From assembly GCA_934408725.1 (NCBI GenBank), contig CAKRVB010000027.1, positions 1 to 37,593 on the forward strand: a stretch of DNA of 37,593 bases, given 5' to 3'. This stretch comes from an uncultured Marvinbryantia sp. Lineage in GTDB: Bacteria; Bacillota; Clostridia; Lachnospirales; Lachnospiraceae. The position numbers were made by a program, and so were the translations under genes. Positions within the stretch are counted from its first letter, which is position 1; every line of letters starts with the position of its first letter. Below, piece after piece: positions 9,616 through 18,800 of this stretch. The notes under the pieces are model-generated. The model was not told the origin of the DNA and did not search any database. It saw nothing but the letters and a program-made list of their open reading frames with translations.

Positions 9616-9644
9616 ATCATATCCTCTGGCTTTTTTTCTGTCAA
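9616..9644 (-). promoter_or_regulatory. Sigma-A promoter of the cupin-like gene
   Basis: TTGACA (9639-9644), a 17-base spacer and TATGAT (9616-9621) on the minus strand, with an untranslated leader of about 30 bases. It is one of the best promoters in the window. Confidence 0.88.
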
Positions 9645-9660
9645 TATCTGTAACTAATAT

Positions 9661-9686
9661 GGGCGGCTGATTTATTTCAGCCGCCC
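9661..9686 (-). terminator. Hairpin after surface gene E
   Basis: A perfect ten-base-pair stem GGGCGGCTGA/TCAGCCGCCC with a six-base loop lies 24 bases past the stop of gene E. No T run follows, so termination may be imperfect. The hairpin after paralogue C (15789-15812) is related in sequence, which shows that the duplication extends past the stop codon. Confidence 0.6.
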
Positions 9687-9709
9687 TGATGTCACCATCT
9701 GATTGCTTT

Positions 9710-11445
9710 TTATTTCATGACTTTTACTTTGACTTTTACTGTCTTCTTTCCAGCTTTTACCGTAATCACTGCTTTTCCGGCTTTCTTTGCAGTAATGACA
9801 CCCTTTTTGGATACCGTAGCTACCTTCTTATTAGAAGTCTTGTAGGTTACCTTGTCTTTGGATGTAATCGGAGAAATCAGCGCCATCAGTGTTCTCTTAC
9901 CTTTCACTTTTAAAGTCACATTTCTTTCAGAAACGGTGAGCTTGGATGTTGCCACTTTCTTCTTCTGTACTACAATTGTTACGGTTCTGGATGTTCCAGA
10001 TGCAAAGTTCAGAGTAATCGTTGTCTTTCCAGCTTTTACGCCTTTTACGTTACCCTTGTTATCCACTGTCGCAATCTTCTTGTTTGCGCTGGCTGCAGAT
10101 GCAATGTAATCGCCTTCTGCCATGCCTGTTACGATCTTGCTTAATGCCACCTTCTGTTTGATCTGCAGAGGAAGCTTGGAAGTGGTCAGCTTCACATTGC
10201 TTACCAGCTTGGCTACTTCTGCATTTTCTGCATAACCGCATACGCTGCAGGTACGTGTCTTCACACCTGCTGCCAGCGCAGTCGGATGAACTGTTTCTAC
10301 GTAACCGCCCATCGCATGTGCCACTTTTCCAAGTACCTGACTGGCAACGGTTGTCTCGATAGTTCCTGCCTGATCTGCAAATACCTTGCCGCAGGTACCA
10401 CAAGTCCAGTATCCTCTGGTTCCTTCTGCCACACAGGTAGCTGCCTTTGCAGGGGTCTGGTTCAGCTGATGTCCTGCTGCCGGAATGGTCAGTGCTGCTG
10501 GTGTGGTTGGCTGCGCAGCCGCCGCATCTGCAAATACCTGATGGCAGGTGGTGCAGGTCCAGTAAGCCTTTCTTCCTGTTTCCAGGCAGGTAGGATTCTT
10601 CTGTGCTGTCCCTACAAGCGTATGGCTCTTCTTCGGTAATACCTTTGGCTCTCCAATCTGGTCTCCACATCGTGTACAGATTGTGACTTCAGATCCCTCT
10701 TTCTCGCAGGTTGCTTCCGTCCGTTTGATTTCAGAACTATGTTCTGTTTCCTTTACAACTTTAGTACTGCCTGCGCCGCAAACTGAGCAAGTATTGGTCA
10801 ATGCATAGTATCCATTTCCCTGGCCCTCTATTTTTTCCACATAACTATGGGCTGTCATCGGAATGGTCTCACTACTTGTTGCATCACAATTCTCACATGT
10901 ACGTATCCGTTTTCCTTCTGCTGTACAGGTTGCCGGAACTTCTACTTCCCATTTTTCAAATACATGCTTAGCAGCAGGTATTTGTCTGGTCTCTTCAAAC
11001 ACTTCCTCACAAACTGTACAATAGCTTGTTTCTACTCCATTTCCGAAGTTCCGGTAATCCTGGTAATCGTTACCGTTTCTGCTGATTCACCGGAAGATTC
11101 CGCTCCTTCAGCCGACTGATCCGGTCCGGCTGTATCTACTGAGCTATTCTCCGATTCCTCATCCGTTTCTTCTCCAACGATCTGCTCTCCTTCACTTTCA
11201 GAGTCATCCATCTGTACCAGAGTTTCTGTATCTTCCGGTTCCTCTGGTTCTGACATTGCTGTTTCTGCCAGCGATGTCTGCTCCTTCACATCTGCCTTTG
11301 TTTCTTCTGCTGCGTGATCATGTGATTCTTCACTCACTACGCCTGTCACATCTGCCGCTGACACCAGCACACTACTGTCAATGCTGGTAAATGCCATAGA
11401 AAATGACAGAAACAGCGCTACTTTCTGCTGTAAACTTTTTCTCAT
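9710..11445 (-). pseudogene. Surface protein E, frameshifted Cys-repeat/Big_2 paralogue of C
   Basis: The ATG at 11445 follows GGGAGGAG and begins a signal peptide (MRKSLQQKVALFLSFSMAFT) plus an acidic linker, but the frame ends at a TAG at 11032-11034. The rest continues in the -1 frame from about 11090 down to 9710. It contains seven Cys/His repeats, beginning CTVCEEVFEETRQIPAAKH, and two Big_2 domains. One extra base near 11034 would give a continuous protein of about 578 aa, joined as SEME-VETSYC. The N-terminus and upstream DNA resemble gene C, and the last 284 residues differ from C at only about four positions. It lacks the PPC-like modules of C. It may be a decayed copy, a reversible off state or an assembly error. 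I see no slippery heptamer for programmed frameshifting. Confidence 0.8.
9714..10566 (-). repeat. Direct repeat copy 1 (3' end of gene E)
   Basis: This block is collinear and without indels, at a constant offset of 6127 bases, with 15841-16693 at the 3' end of gene C. Mismatches are scattered; I estimate identity above 95% by eye. It encodes the last two complete Cys/His repeats, part of another, and both Big_2 domains. Confidence 0.9.
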
Positions 11446-11536
11446 GCTATTTCTCCTCCCTCGTTTCTGTATTATTGTATTTTTAAACGATAAAGCATGC
11501 TTTCTCTCTTTCCTGAATCTTATGAAAAACATAAAG

Positions 11537-13336
11537 TTACCTATTTTCGACAGATTTTTTATGCCCTGTATTGACGGACAGCCCCAGTCCCAATATACAC
11601 CAGAATACCGGTGCAGTCGCCAGATTGGAATCATTCATCACCCCCATCAGCAGATATCCGGTTACGCTGACTGCGCAGGCCAGGCCGAGCCAGTCTCCCT
11701 TTTTCTGTAACAGATACAGGGAAATGGAATCCTTCAGATACCAGAGCCAGAATACCAGCAGACAGATCACCGACAGTACCCCCGTTTGTAATGCGCTTTG
11801 CAGATACATGCTGTGTGCCTTAGAAGGGATCTCATTGTACATAGCACTGCTGGTATTATAACGCTTCACATAATCATTCTGTGGAAATGCCTCTATGAAC
11901 GTATCCGGTCCGGTTCCAAGTAACATATGCTTTGATAACAACGGTATGGTTCTTCCCCAGATGTAACCTCTTCCTGACAGCGCACGTTCATATCCTTTCA
12001 GTACCGCTGGGGCTTCCTCGATGGTATTGATCTTTCCAAATCTGGTAACATAGCCATAGGAACCATTCATGCCTTTCTTTGCAAAATTCCAGTCTGCGCC
12101 AGACTTGTTTATACATAAAATATAGATACCATCTTGACTGGTTATCGTATAGGCAGCCCCTCTAAATGGTTTCTCATTGATCTTCCAGCACTCTTGTTCT
12201 TCATCCCAAACAGTCGGAAGCAATCTACCGTCACTATCCGTTGCAGTCAGGACATTTTCTCCCTTTTCTTCTATAATATCCAACCAGATCTCATGATCAT
12301 CATACCGAAAATATACCTGTTGTCCATCCGCATGAATATCCTGAAATTTATATGTTTCCACTTTGGTCACAGTGCGTAATAAGCTCTTTTTTACATACGT
12401 TCTTCCTGATTCTCCAATTGCTATCCATGACATCAGGCTGACTGCCGCACACAGCAATACAGCTACTACTTTTTTTCTTCCTGGAAGGAATAATATGGCA
12501 GTTATCATCCCAAGTGCAAACACTACTGCCATTCCTGTTTTCGATCCACTGCCAATCAGGCAGACAAATAATCCAGCTGCAACTAATGCAAGCATTATCT
12601 TCTGCCATTTTCTTTTTGCCTGTACAACGGCTGCTATAGTCACTGGAAGAAGTAGTACAATATACACACCTGCATAATTCGGATTATACAGCGACATATA
12701 AACCTTATTTCTGATACTGTCTGCAAACTGAAAATTCAGTGCTCCATCTGTGCTTTTATCCAGTCCCAGCGAAATGATCATTCGTCCCAGCCCGCTGTTC
12801 CAAAAATCCTTTCCAAATATCTGAGATATTCCAATCAAAACCTGTATTCCAGCTCCAATGCTCAATGCCCCTGTCAGTATCTGCGCCTGTTTCTTGTTCT
12901 GTATCAGCTGCAGTGTAACAAATGCAATCAACAAATATGCCAACAACACCCATACTGTCTCATATTGCTCCCACATACCTTTCAGGGAAAGTGTCTTATC
13001 TATGGATACAATCGTCGAAAAAATCACCAGCATAGCATAGATTCCGAGCGGGATGAAGCATTTCATTAAATTCAATGATTGATGACGTATAATCGTCCTA
13101 TCGATCAAAATTACAAGGCACCATATCACCAGAATTAAAAACACTACCATTTTCCCATACATAAAAAAATCATACTGATAATCTACATTTGGAAACCATG
13201 GATAATCTGCAAGCCAGACTGCTACTTTTTTCCCGATTGCTGTCAGTGGCTGCAAGGCAGCCAGCAATAATAAGGGCAAAAGCTCCATCCAGTTATTCTC
13301 TTTCACTTTTACCTGCTTTTTTTGATTTTTTCCCAT
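11537..13336 (-). CDS. O-antigen ligase / Wzy-like polytopic membrane protein
   Basis: A 599-aa protein with about eleven membrane helices and the Wzy_C (O-antigen ligase) signature in its last large loop. That signature has Arg456 and Trp460 in GRGYIWGRTIPLL, GTGPDTF, and the conserved His508 in KAHSMYLQSALQTG. This family transfers or polymerises undecaprenyl-linked glycans on the outer face of the membrane; related enzymes glycosylate proteins. Unusually, residues 320-445 form a soluble, probably beta-rich insert ahead of the catalytic loop. It has its own promoter (13380-13408) and lies between two secreted-protein genes, so a role in glycosylating or retaining them at the surface is plausible but inferred. 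A plain capsule polymerase is the alternative. Confidence 0.82.
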   Translation of the reverse strand: MGKNQKKQVKVKENNWMELLPLLLLAALQPLTAIGKKVAVWLADYPWFPNVDYQYDFFMYGKMVVFLILVIWCLVILIDRTIIRHQSLNLMKCFIPLGIYAMLVIFSTIVSIDKTLSLKGMWEQYETVWVLLAYLLIAFVTLQLIQNKKQAQILTGALSIGAGIQVLIGISQIFGKDFWNSGLGRMIISLGLDKSTDGALNFQFADSIRNKVYMSLYNPNYAGVYIVLLLPVTIAAVVQAKRKWQKIMLALVAAGLFVCLIGSGSKTGMAVVFALGMITAILFLPGRKKVVAVLLCAAVSLMSWIAIGESGRTYVKKSLLRTVTKVETYKFQDIHADGQQVYFRYDDHEIWLDIIEEKGENVLTATDSDGRLLPTVWDEEQECWKINEKPFRGAAYTITSQDGIYILCINKSGADWNFAKKGMNGSYGYVTRFGKINTIEEAPAVLKGYERALSGRGYIWGRTIPLLSKHMLLGTGPDTFIEAFPQNDYVKRYNTSSAMYNEIPSKAHSMYLQSALQTGVLSVICLLVFWLWYLKDSISLYLLQKKGDWLGLACAVSVTGYLLMGVMNDSNLATAPVFWCILGLGLSVNTGHKKSVENR

Positions 13337-13379
13337 TTTTCTCTTTTCCTGTGTTCTTTATTTTCAAATACTATATTTC

Positions 13380-13408
13380 ATCATAACTTCTTTTATTTTT
13401 ACTGTCAA
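13380..13408 (-). promoter_or_regulatory. Sigma-A promoter of the O-antigen-ligase-like gene
   Basis: TTGACA (13403-13408), a 17-base spacer and TATGAT (13380-13385) on the minus strand, with an untranslated leader of about 37 bases. The spacing is ideal. Confidence 0.88.
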
Positions 13409-13419
13409 TCATTATACAG

Positions 13420-13453
13420 CATCAGGCGATTGAAGTGAATCAACCGCCTGATG
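13420..13453 (-). terminator. Hairpin after surface gene D
   Basis: A stem of about 14 base pairs with one mismatch (CATCAGGCG/CGCCTGATG plus an inner TTGA/TCAA) lies ten bases past the stop of gene D. No T run follows; the next promoter begins almost immediately. Confidence 0.6.
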
Positions 13454-13463
13454 ATTTTGAGAG

Positions 13464-15752
13464 TTATTGAATTACTACTACTCTGACTTTTACAATTTTT
13501 CTTCCAGCTCTGACCATCAGCACTGTTCTCCCAGGGTTTCTGGCCGTGATGATTCCCGTCTCACTCACGGCAGCAATTCGTTTATTCGATATCTGGAAAC
13601 GTAGCATTTCTTTTGATGTAACTGGCGTGACCCTGACTGTCAGTTTTTTCTTGCTTTTTACTTTTAGTATGATATCTCTTTCAGGAACTATGAGCCTGGT
13701 CACTTCTACTTTGTTTTTCTGCACTACAATTGTTACATTTCTGGATACTCCTGATGCAAAGTTCAGCGTAATCTTTACTTTACCAGGCCGCACACCAGTG
13801 ACCACTCCTCTGTTATCTACGGTTGCTATATTCCTGTTTGCGCTAACTGCAGATTTCAGGTAATCTCCCTCTGCCAGACCTGTCACGATTCTGTTTAAAG
13901 ATACTTTCTGTCTGATCTGCAGTGGCAATCTGGATGAGGTTAGTCTGATATGGCTGACCAGTCTGGCAATCTCTGCACGCTCCATATCCCCGCATATACT
14001 GCAGGTACGGGTCTTTGTCCCTGTCTCCAACGCCGTTGGCCTTTTTACTGTTATGTATTCTTCAAAATTGTGGCCTGTCATCGGGATTTTCTGATAACTC
14101 CCTTCTTTTTCAGCACCGCAGATGGAACAGATCTGCCTTACATAACCATCCATGGTACAGTCTGGATTTTTTGTTTCTTCTTCGTAAATATGTTCTCTGT
14201 CCCCTATCGAAATCACATAATTACTGGTTATCAGATCATCGCCCTGTATCACAACAAAGAAATACCGCTTACCTTCCTTAAAAGTTTTGCTTATTTTTTT
14301 TCTGGTTTTCAAATCGTAAAACTCATTATACTTTTCTCCATAAAGCCACAGACCGGCCTGTAAAGATTTGTTAAAATTTCCACTCAGCGAGAGCAGATAA
14401 TTTCCTGTTTTTTCTGGCACAAAAGAATAGCATTGACTTCCTCCTCGGAGTCTTCCACTCATCGTTTTGTCAAGCTGCAGTGGGATATTATCCGGTTCGG
14501 TTAGTTTCAATAAATAACTAACGCTAATTCTCGGATCACTCACATACTCGATATGAACCGTCTTATATCCAGCTGACAGTTCCTGCATTTCCTGCCCTTC
14601 TGTGTCTGTCAAATAGCATCGAAAACAATGTCCCTTATCATCTCCCGTTATGCCAGTTTCTCCGATCGTAATCCAATCTGTTTCCCCATTGGCATAAGTA
14701 ATATCAATGATTGCATCTACATAACTATCACTATTAAATACGCAATTCGCAGTCTGCTTATATTCCGGTCTCAAAGTTACGGATATTACTTCATTGAAAT
14801 CCTGATATTTGCTGACTTTGGTATTCCATGTGGCCTGTCCATCCATATCTCCCGAAAATCCAAGATAATAGATTTCTCCTGCCTTTGCATAAAAATGAAC
14901 CATATCTGGCGATTCTTCATCCCGCTCACAATATTCCTGTATCGGCTTCTGATTCTGATCTAATGTATAAATATCTAAAACATCGCATGGATTTACCTGA
15001 TATATTCCAGATTCAGCTGGTCTAAAAACATACCAGTTATATCCATAAATTCCCCAGTTCTGGCTTGCCGTAATACTGGTCTCTGTATTGGCAATCAATT
15101 CTCCCTGGCACATTTCTTTCAAGCTTTTTATATATAATACTGCCTCTGTCTGATACCACTTATCGCCTACTGTCACGCCTACATGATACTCCCCCTGATC
15201 CAGAGGTGCACAAGTTCCTACATTTCCTGCGTCATTTTGCGCCCAGAACTTTACTTTTCCGGCCGACATCTTGCTTATGGCATACGAATCGCCCTTTACT
15301 GTTCCATTCTCAAGAACCTGCCCATTTTGATCCTTGATCGTAATCGCCGCACCGCTTACAAAATATGCTTCTACCCCTTCCGCATACTCATTCTTTGCGA
15401 GTGTAAGTTCTATGGAACCGATATGATCTTCTTCTGCGAGCACATAGTTTTCCCCGGCTCTTGTCCATGTTCTTGCTGTTTCTGTCTCTGCCGTTTCTCC
15501 CTGAGTTTCTTCCGCCAAATCCAAAATCAGTTCTTCCCCCGATTCCCATTCCTCTTCTGCTGCAACGTTTTCCACCAAAAGTTCTTCTTCTCTGTCTTCA
15601 CCGAACTTTTCCATGGCATCTTCTTCTTTCAGTTCCTGCTCTAAGGCATTTCCAGCTTCATAGTCTGTTGCCAGTACCATACTGTTTATATTGACAAACA
15701 CCATTATAGCAGTCAGCAGCAATGCTATTCGTTTCTTATTTCCATCCCTCAT
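13464..15752 (-). CDS. Surface protein D: PPC-like modules, two Cys repeats, two Big_2
   Basis: A 762-aa predicted secreted protein. A signal peptide (residues 1-29, ending near VLATDY) is followed by an acidic linker to about residue 90. Next come beta-rich modules, two of them with the WYVFRPAESGIY/YSFVPEKTGNYLL pattern of PPC-like domains. Two Cys repeats (PDCTMDG...CSICG...GH and TRTCSICGDME) and two Big_2 domains complete it. The C-terminal part is clearly paralogous to C and E but more diverged, with many Lys replaced by Arg, ending VKVRVVVIQ rather than VKVKVKVTK. No sortase signal or SLH domain is present. The ribosome binding site (CAGG) is weak, and no clear promoter lies in the 84 bases after gene C, so it may depend on readthrough from C. 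Confidence 0.88.
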   Translation of the reverse strand: MRDGNKKRIALLLTAIMVFVNINSMVLATDYEAGNALEQELKEEDAMEKFGEDREEELLVENVAAEEEWESGEELILDLAEETQGETAETETARTWTRAGENYVLAEEDHIGSIELTLAKNEYAEGVEAYFVSGAAITIKDQNGQVLENGTVKGDSYAISKMSAGKVKFWAQNDAGNVGTCAPLDQGEYHVGVTVGDKWYQTEAVLYIKSLKEMCQGELIANTETSITASQNWGIYGYNWYVFRPAESGIYQVNPCDVLDIYTLDQNQKPIQEYCERDEESPDMVHFYAKAGEIYYLGFSGDMDGQATWNTKVSKYQDFNEVISVTLRPEYKQTANCVFNSDSYVDAIIDITYANGETDWITIGETGITGDDKGHCFRCYLTDTEGQEMQELSAGYKTVHIEYVSDPRISVSYLLKLTEPDNIPLQLDKTMSGRLRGGSQCYSFVPEKTGNYLLSLSGNFNKSLQAGLWLYGEKYNEFYDLKTRKKISKTFKEGKRYFFVVIQGDDLITSNYVISIGDREHIYEEETKNPDCTMDGYVRQICSICGAEKEGSYQKIPMTGHNFEEYITVKRPTALETGTKTRTCSICGDMERAEIARLVSHIRLTSSRLPLQIRQKVSLNRIVTGLAEGDYLKSAVSANRNIATVDNRGVVTGVRPGKVKITLNFASGVSRNVTIVVQKNKVEVTRLIVPERDIILKVKSKKKLTVRVTPVTSKEMLRFQISNKRIAAVSETGIITARNPGRTVLMVRAGRKIVKVRVVVIQ

Positions 15753-15788
15753 AATTTACCTGTTTTCTCTGTAAGAATATATCACAAA

Positions 15789-15812
15789 GACGGCTGATTT
15801 GACTCAGCCGCC
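15789..15812 (-). terminator. Hairpin after surface gene C
   Basis: CGGCTGA/TCAGCCG forms a stem of at least seven base pairs with a six-base loop, about 25 bases past the stop of gene C, followed only by TCTTTG. Termination is probably partial, which would allow some expression of gene D. Confidence 0.5.
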
Positions 15813-15836
15813 TCTGTGTTACTTTCTTACTGCTTT

Positions 15837-18800
15837 TTATTTGGTTACTTTTACTTTCACCTTTACTGTCTTCTTACCAGCTTTTACTGTAATCACTGCT
15901 TTTCCAGCTTTCTTTGCAGTAATGACACCCTTTTTGGATACCGTAGCTACCTTCTTATTAGAAGTCTTGTAGGTTACCTTGTCTTTGGATGTAATCGGAG
16001 AAATCAGCGCCATCAGTGTTCTCTTACCTTTCACTTTTAAAGTCACATTTCTCTCAGAAACGGTGAGCTTAGATGTTGCCACTTTCTTCTTCTGTACTAC
16101 AATTGTTACGGTTCTGGATGTACCAGATGCAAAGTTCAGAGTAATCGTAGTCTTTCCAGCTTTTACGCCTTTTACGTTACCCTTGTTATCTACGGTCGCA
16201 ATCTTCTTGTTTGCGCTGGCTGCTGATGCAATGTAATCGCCTTCTGCCATGCCTGTTACGATCTTGCTTAATGCCGCCTTCTGCTTGATCTGCAGAGGAA
16301 GCTTGGAAGTGGTCAGCTTCACATTGCTTACCAGCTTGGCTACTTCTGCATTTTCCGCATAGCCGCATACGCTGCAGGTACGTGTCTTCACACCTGCTGC
16401 CAGAGCAGTCGGATGAACTGTCTCTACGTAACCGCCCATCGTGTGTGCCACTTTTCCAAGTACCTGACTGGCAACGGTTGTCTCGATAGTTCCTGCCTGA
16501 TCTGCAAATACCTTGCCGCAGGTACCACAAGTCCAGTAGCCTCTGGTTCCTTCTGCCACACAGGTAGCTGCTTTTGCAGGGGTCTGGTTCAGCTGATGTC
16601 CTGCTGCCGGAATGGTCAGTGCTGCTGATGTAGTTGGCTGTGCAGCCGCCGCATCTGCAAATACCTGATGGCAGGTCGTACAGGTCCAGTATGCATTATT
16701 ACCATTTTCGGTACAGGTTGCTGCTTTCGCTTCCGTCTTTGTAAGCTGATGGCCGGTTGCTTTGATGATCTGGGCTTCTGCAGTTGTTTCTTTTTTACCA
16801 GCTTCATCTGTAAATGCCTTACCACAAGTGTCACAAGTCCAATATGCATAATTACCTGCTTCGGTACAAGTAGCTGATTTAGCCTCAACTGCCTTAAGAT
16901 CATGAGATGCCTTAGGTAAGATTACGGTCTCTCCAATCTGATCCCCACACACTTTACACGTTGTAACCTCTGTACCTTCCTTTTCACAGGTTGGCTCAGT
17001 TCTTACCTTCTCCGGTGTATGTTTTACCTCAGTACCAATTATGATTCTTGCCTTTTCACAAGTTTCACATTTCTGAGTTATCTGCTGGTAGCATCCCTGC
17101 ATTGTTGCTGTTCCATCTACAGTGACATAATGATGTTCTGTTTGGGAAATCGGCTTTGTTTCTATTGCCTTACAGCTTGTACAAGTTCTGGTCTGCTCAC
17201 CCTCAGTTGTACAGGTGGCTTCTTTTGTAGTTTTCCATTTCTCCCATGTATGGCCGGTTGCGCTAATCGTTCTTGTTACGTCTGTAAGGTCCTCACACAC
17301 GGTACACTTCATTGTTTCCTGACCGTTGGTGGTACAAGTTGCTTGTACTGTTACACTCCATTCATAATCATGAGTTCCTGTGTAATTTTCCTGCTTCGTC
17401 TCCTTACAATTGTTACATTCATACGTTCTTGTACCAAGTACTTTGCAGGTTGCTTTCGTTTCTTCTTTTACTTTCCAATCATGATCAGTTGCAGGAATTG
17501 TTTCTACTGTCACGGTTTCTCCGCAAATGCTACAAACAGCAGTTTTTTCTCCATCTGTAGTACAGGTAGCTTCTTTTGTTACCGTTGCTGTTGTTTCATC
17601 TACCTGATGTTCCCCCTTACACGTTCCTGCCACCAAGCGTAAATTGGCAAGGTCTTTGGTCTTAAAGGTAAATGTTCCATTTTCATTTGCTGTGTACTGC
17701 AGTTCCTGAATTCCTTCTGTAGTTACTCTTTCCAGTTTGAAGTTTGTCTTGGCAATGTTACCAGGTGCTTTCATGGTAATCTCCAATGGGGTCTTCAAAT
17801 TGGTAAGGCTTTCAGATGTTGCGCTGCTTGCCGTTGCAAGAATCAAACAGATATTCAGTTCCTGGTATTGCTTTCCACTGCTGTCTGTTCCATCCTTACC
17901 CGCAGTAATACTAATCTTATTCTTAGCACTTTCTGCCATTTCTGCCAATTCTGCAAGTTCTGCCATTTCATTCTGTGACATCATTTCCAGTCCATCCATA
18001 GAAAGCATCATCACCTGAGGTGTTGCTGCTTTGGCTGTTGTTACTGCAATAGTTCCGCCAACAACAGATGCACCTTCACTTAAATCACCAACAATTACCG
18101 GTTCCTCATCAGAATCCATCTTTTCTTCCATCTTACTGATCAGATCAGATGTTACCAGTTCTTCATCCATAGACACAAGTGATTCCATCGCCTGTTCCAG
18201 GTCAGTTTCTTCTGGATTTTCCACAAATGCTTCCACAGTATCAATCTTTTTCTGCTGTTCCACACTTGCAATCAGTCTGATTGTTTCTTCGGCATCGCAT
18301 CTGCTACACTTTCGATACTCACGTCCATTCTGCGTATCTGTTGCCGGAACCGGTGTCTGTTTAACCCAATCATGTCCATATGCGCCAAGTACAGCATACT
18401 GTACCTTTCCGCATCCCGCATTTTGGCAGGTATAAATCATAAGCCCGTCATTCAGACAGGTAGGTGCATTAGTTTCTGTCAATTCCATTTTATGTCCGGT
18501 CTTTGGAATTGTTTCTGTTTCTGCCTTTCCACAATATTTGCAAACTTTTGTCTTTATTCCATCTGCAGTACAAGTTGCTGCTTTTGTTACCACAGCTTCT
18601 CCGTACTGATGAGCAACTACTGGTATGACTGTTATAGATTCTTCCTTTACCGCATCGCATACAGCGCAATGGATACTCTTCTGTCCTGCACTGGTACAGG
18701 TTGCTGCTTTGTCAATGGAATATTCTTCCTTCCAGCTATGATCAGTCTTAGCAATCGTCTCACTGGATCCAGGTTTTACTGCCTGGCACTTCTCGCACCG

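Noticed and set aside
11030..11100. Programmed -1 ribosomal frameshifting joining the two halves of gene E
   Set aside because: No X-XXY-YYZ slippery heptamer is visible before the TAG, and a single missing base explains the break more simply.
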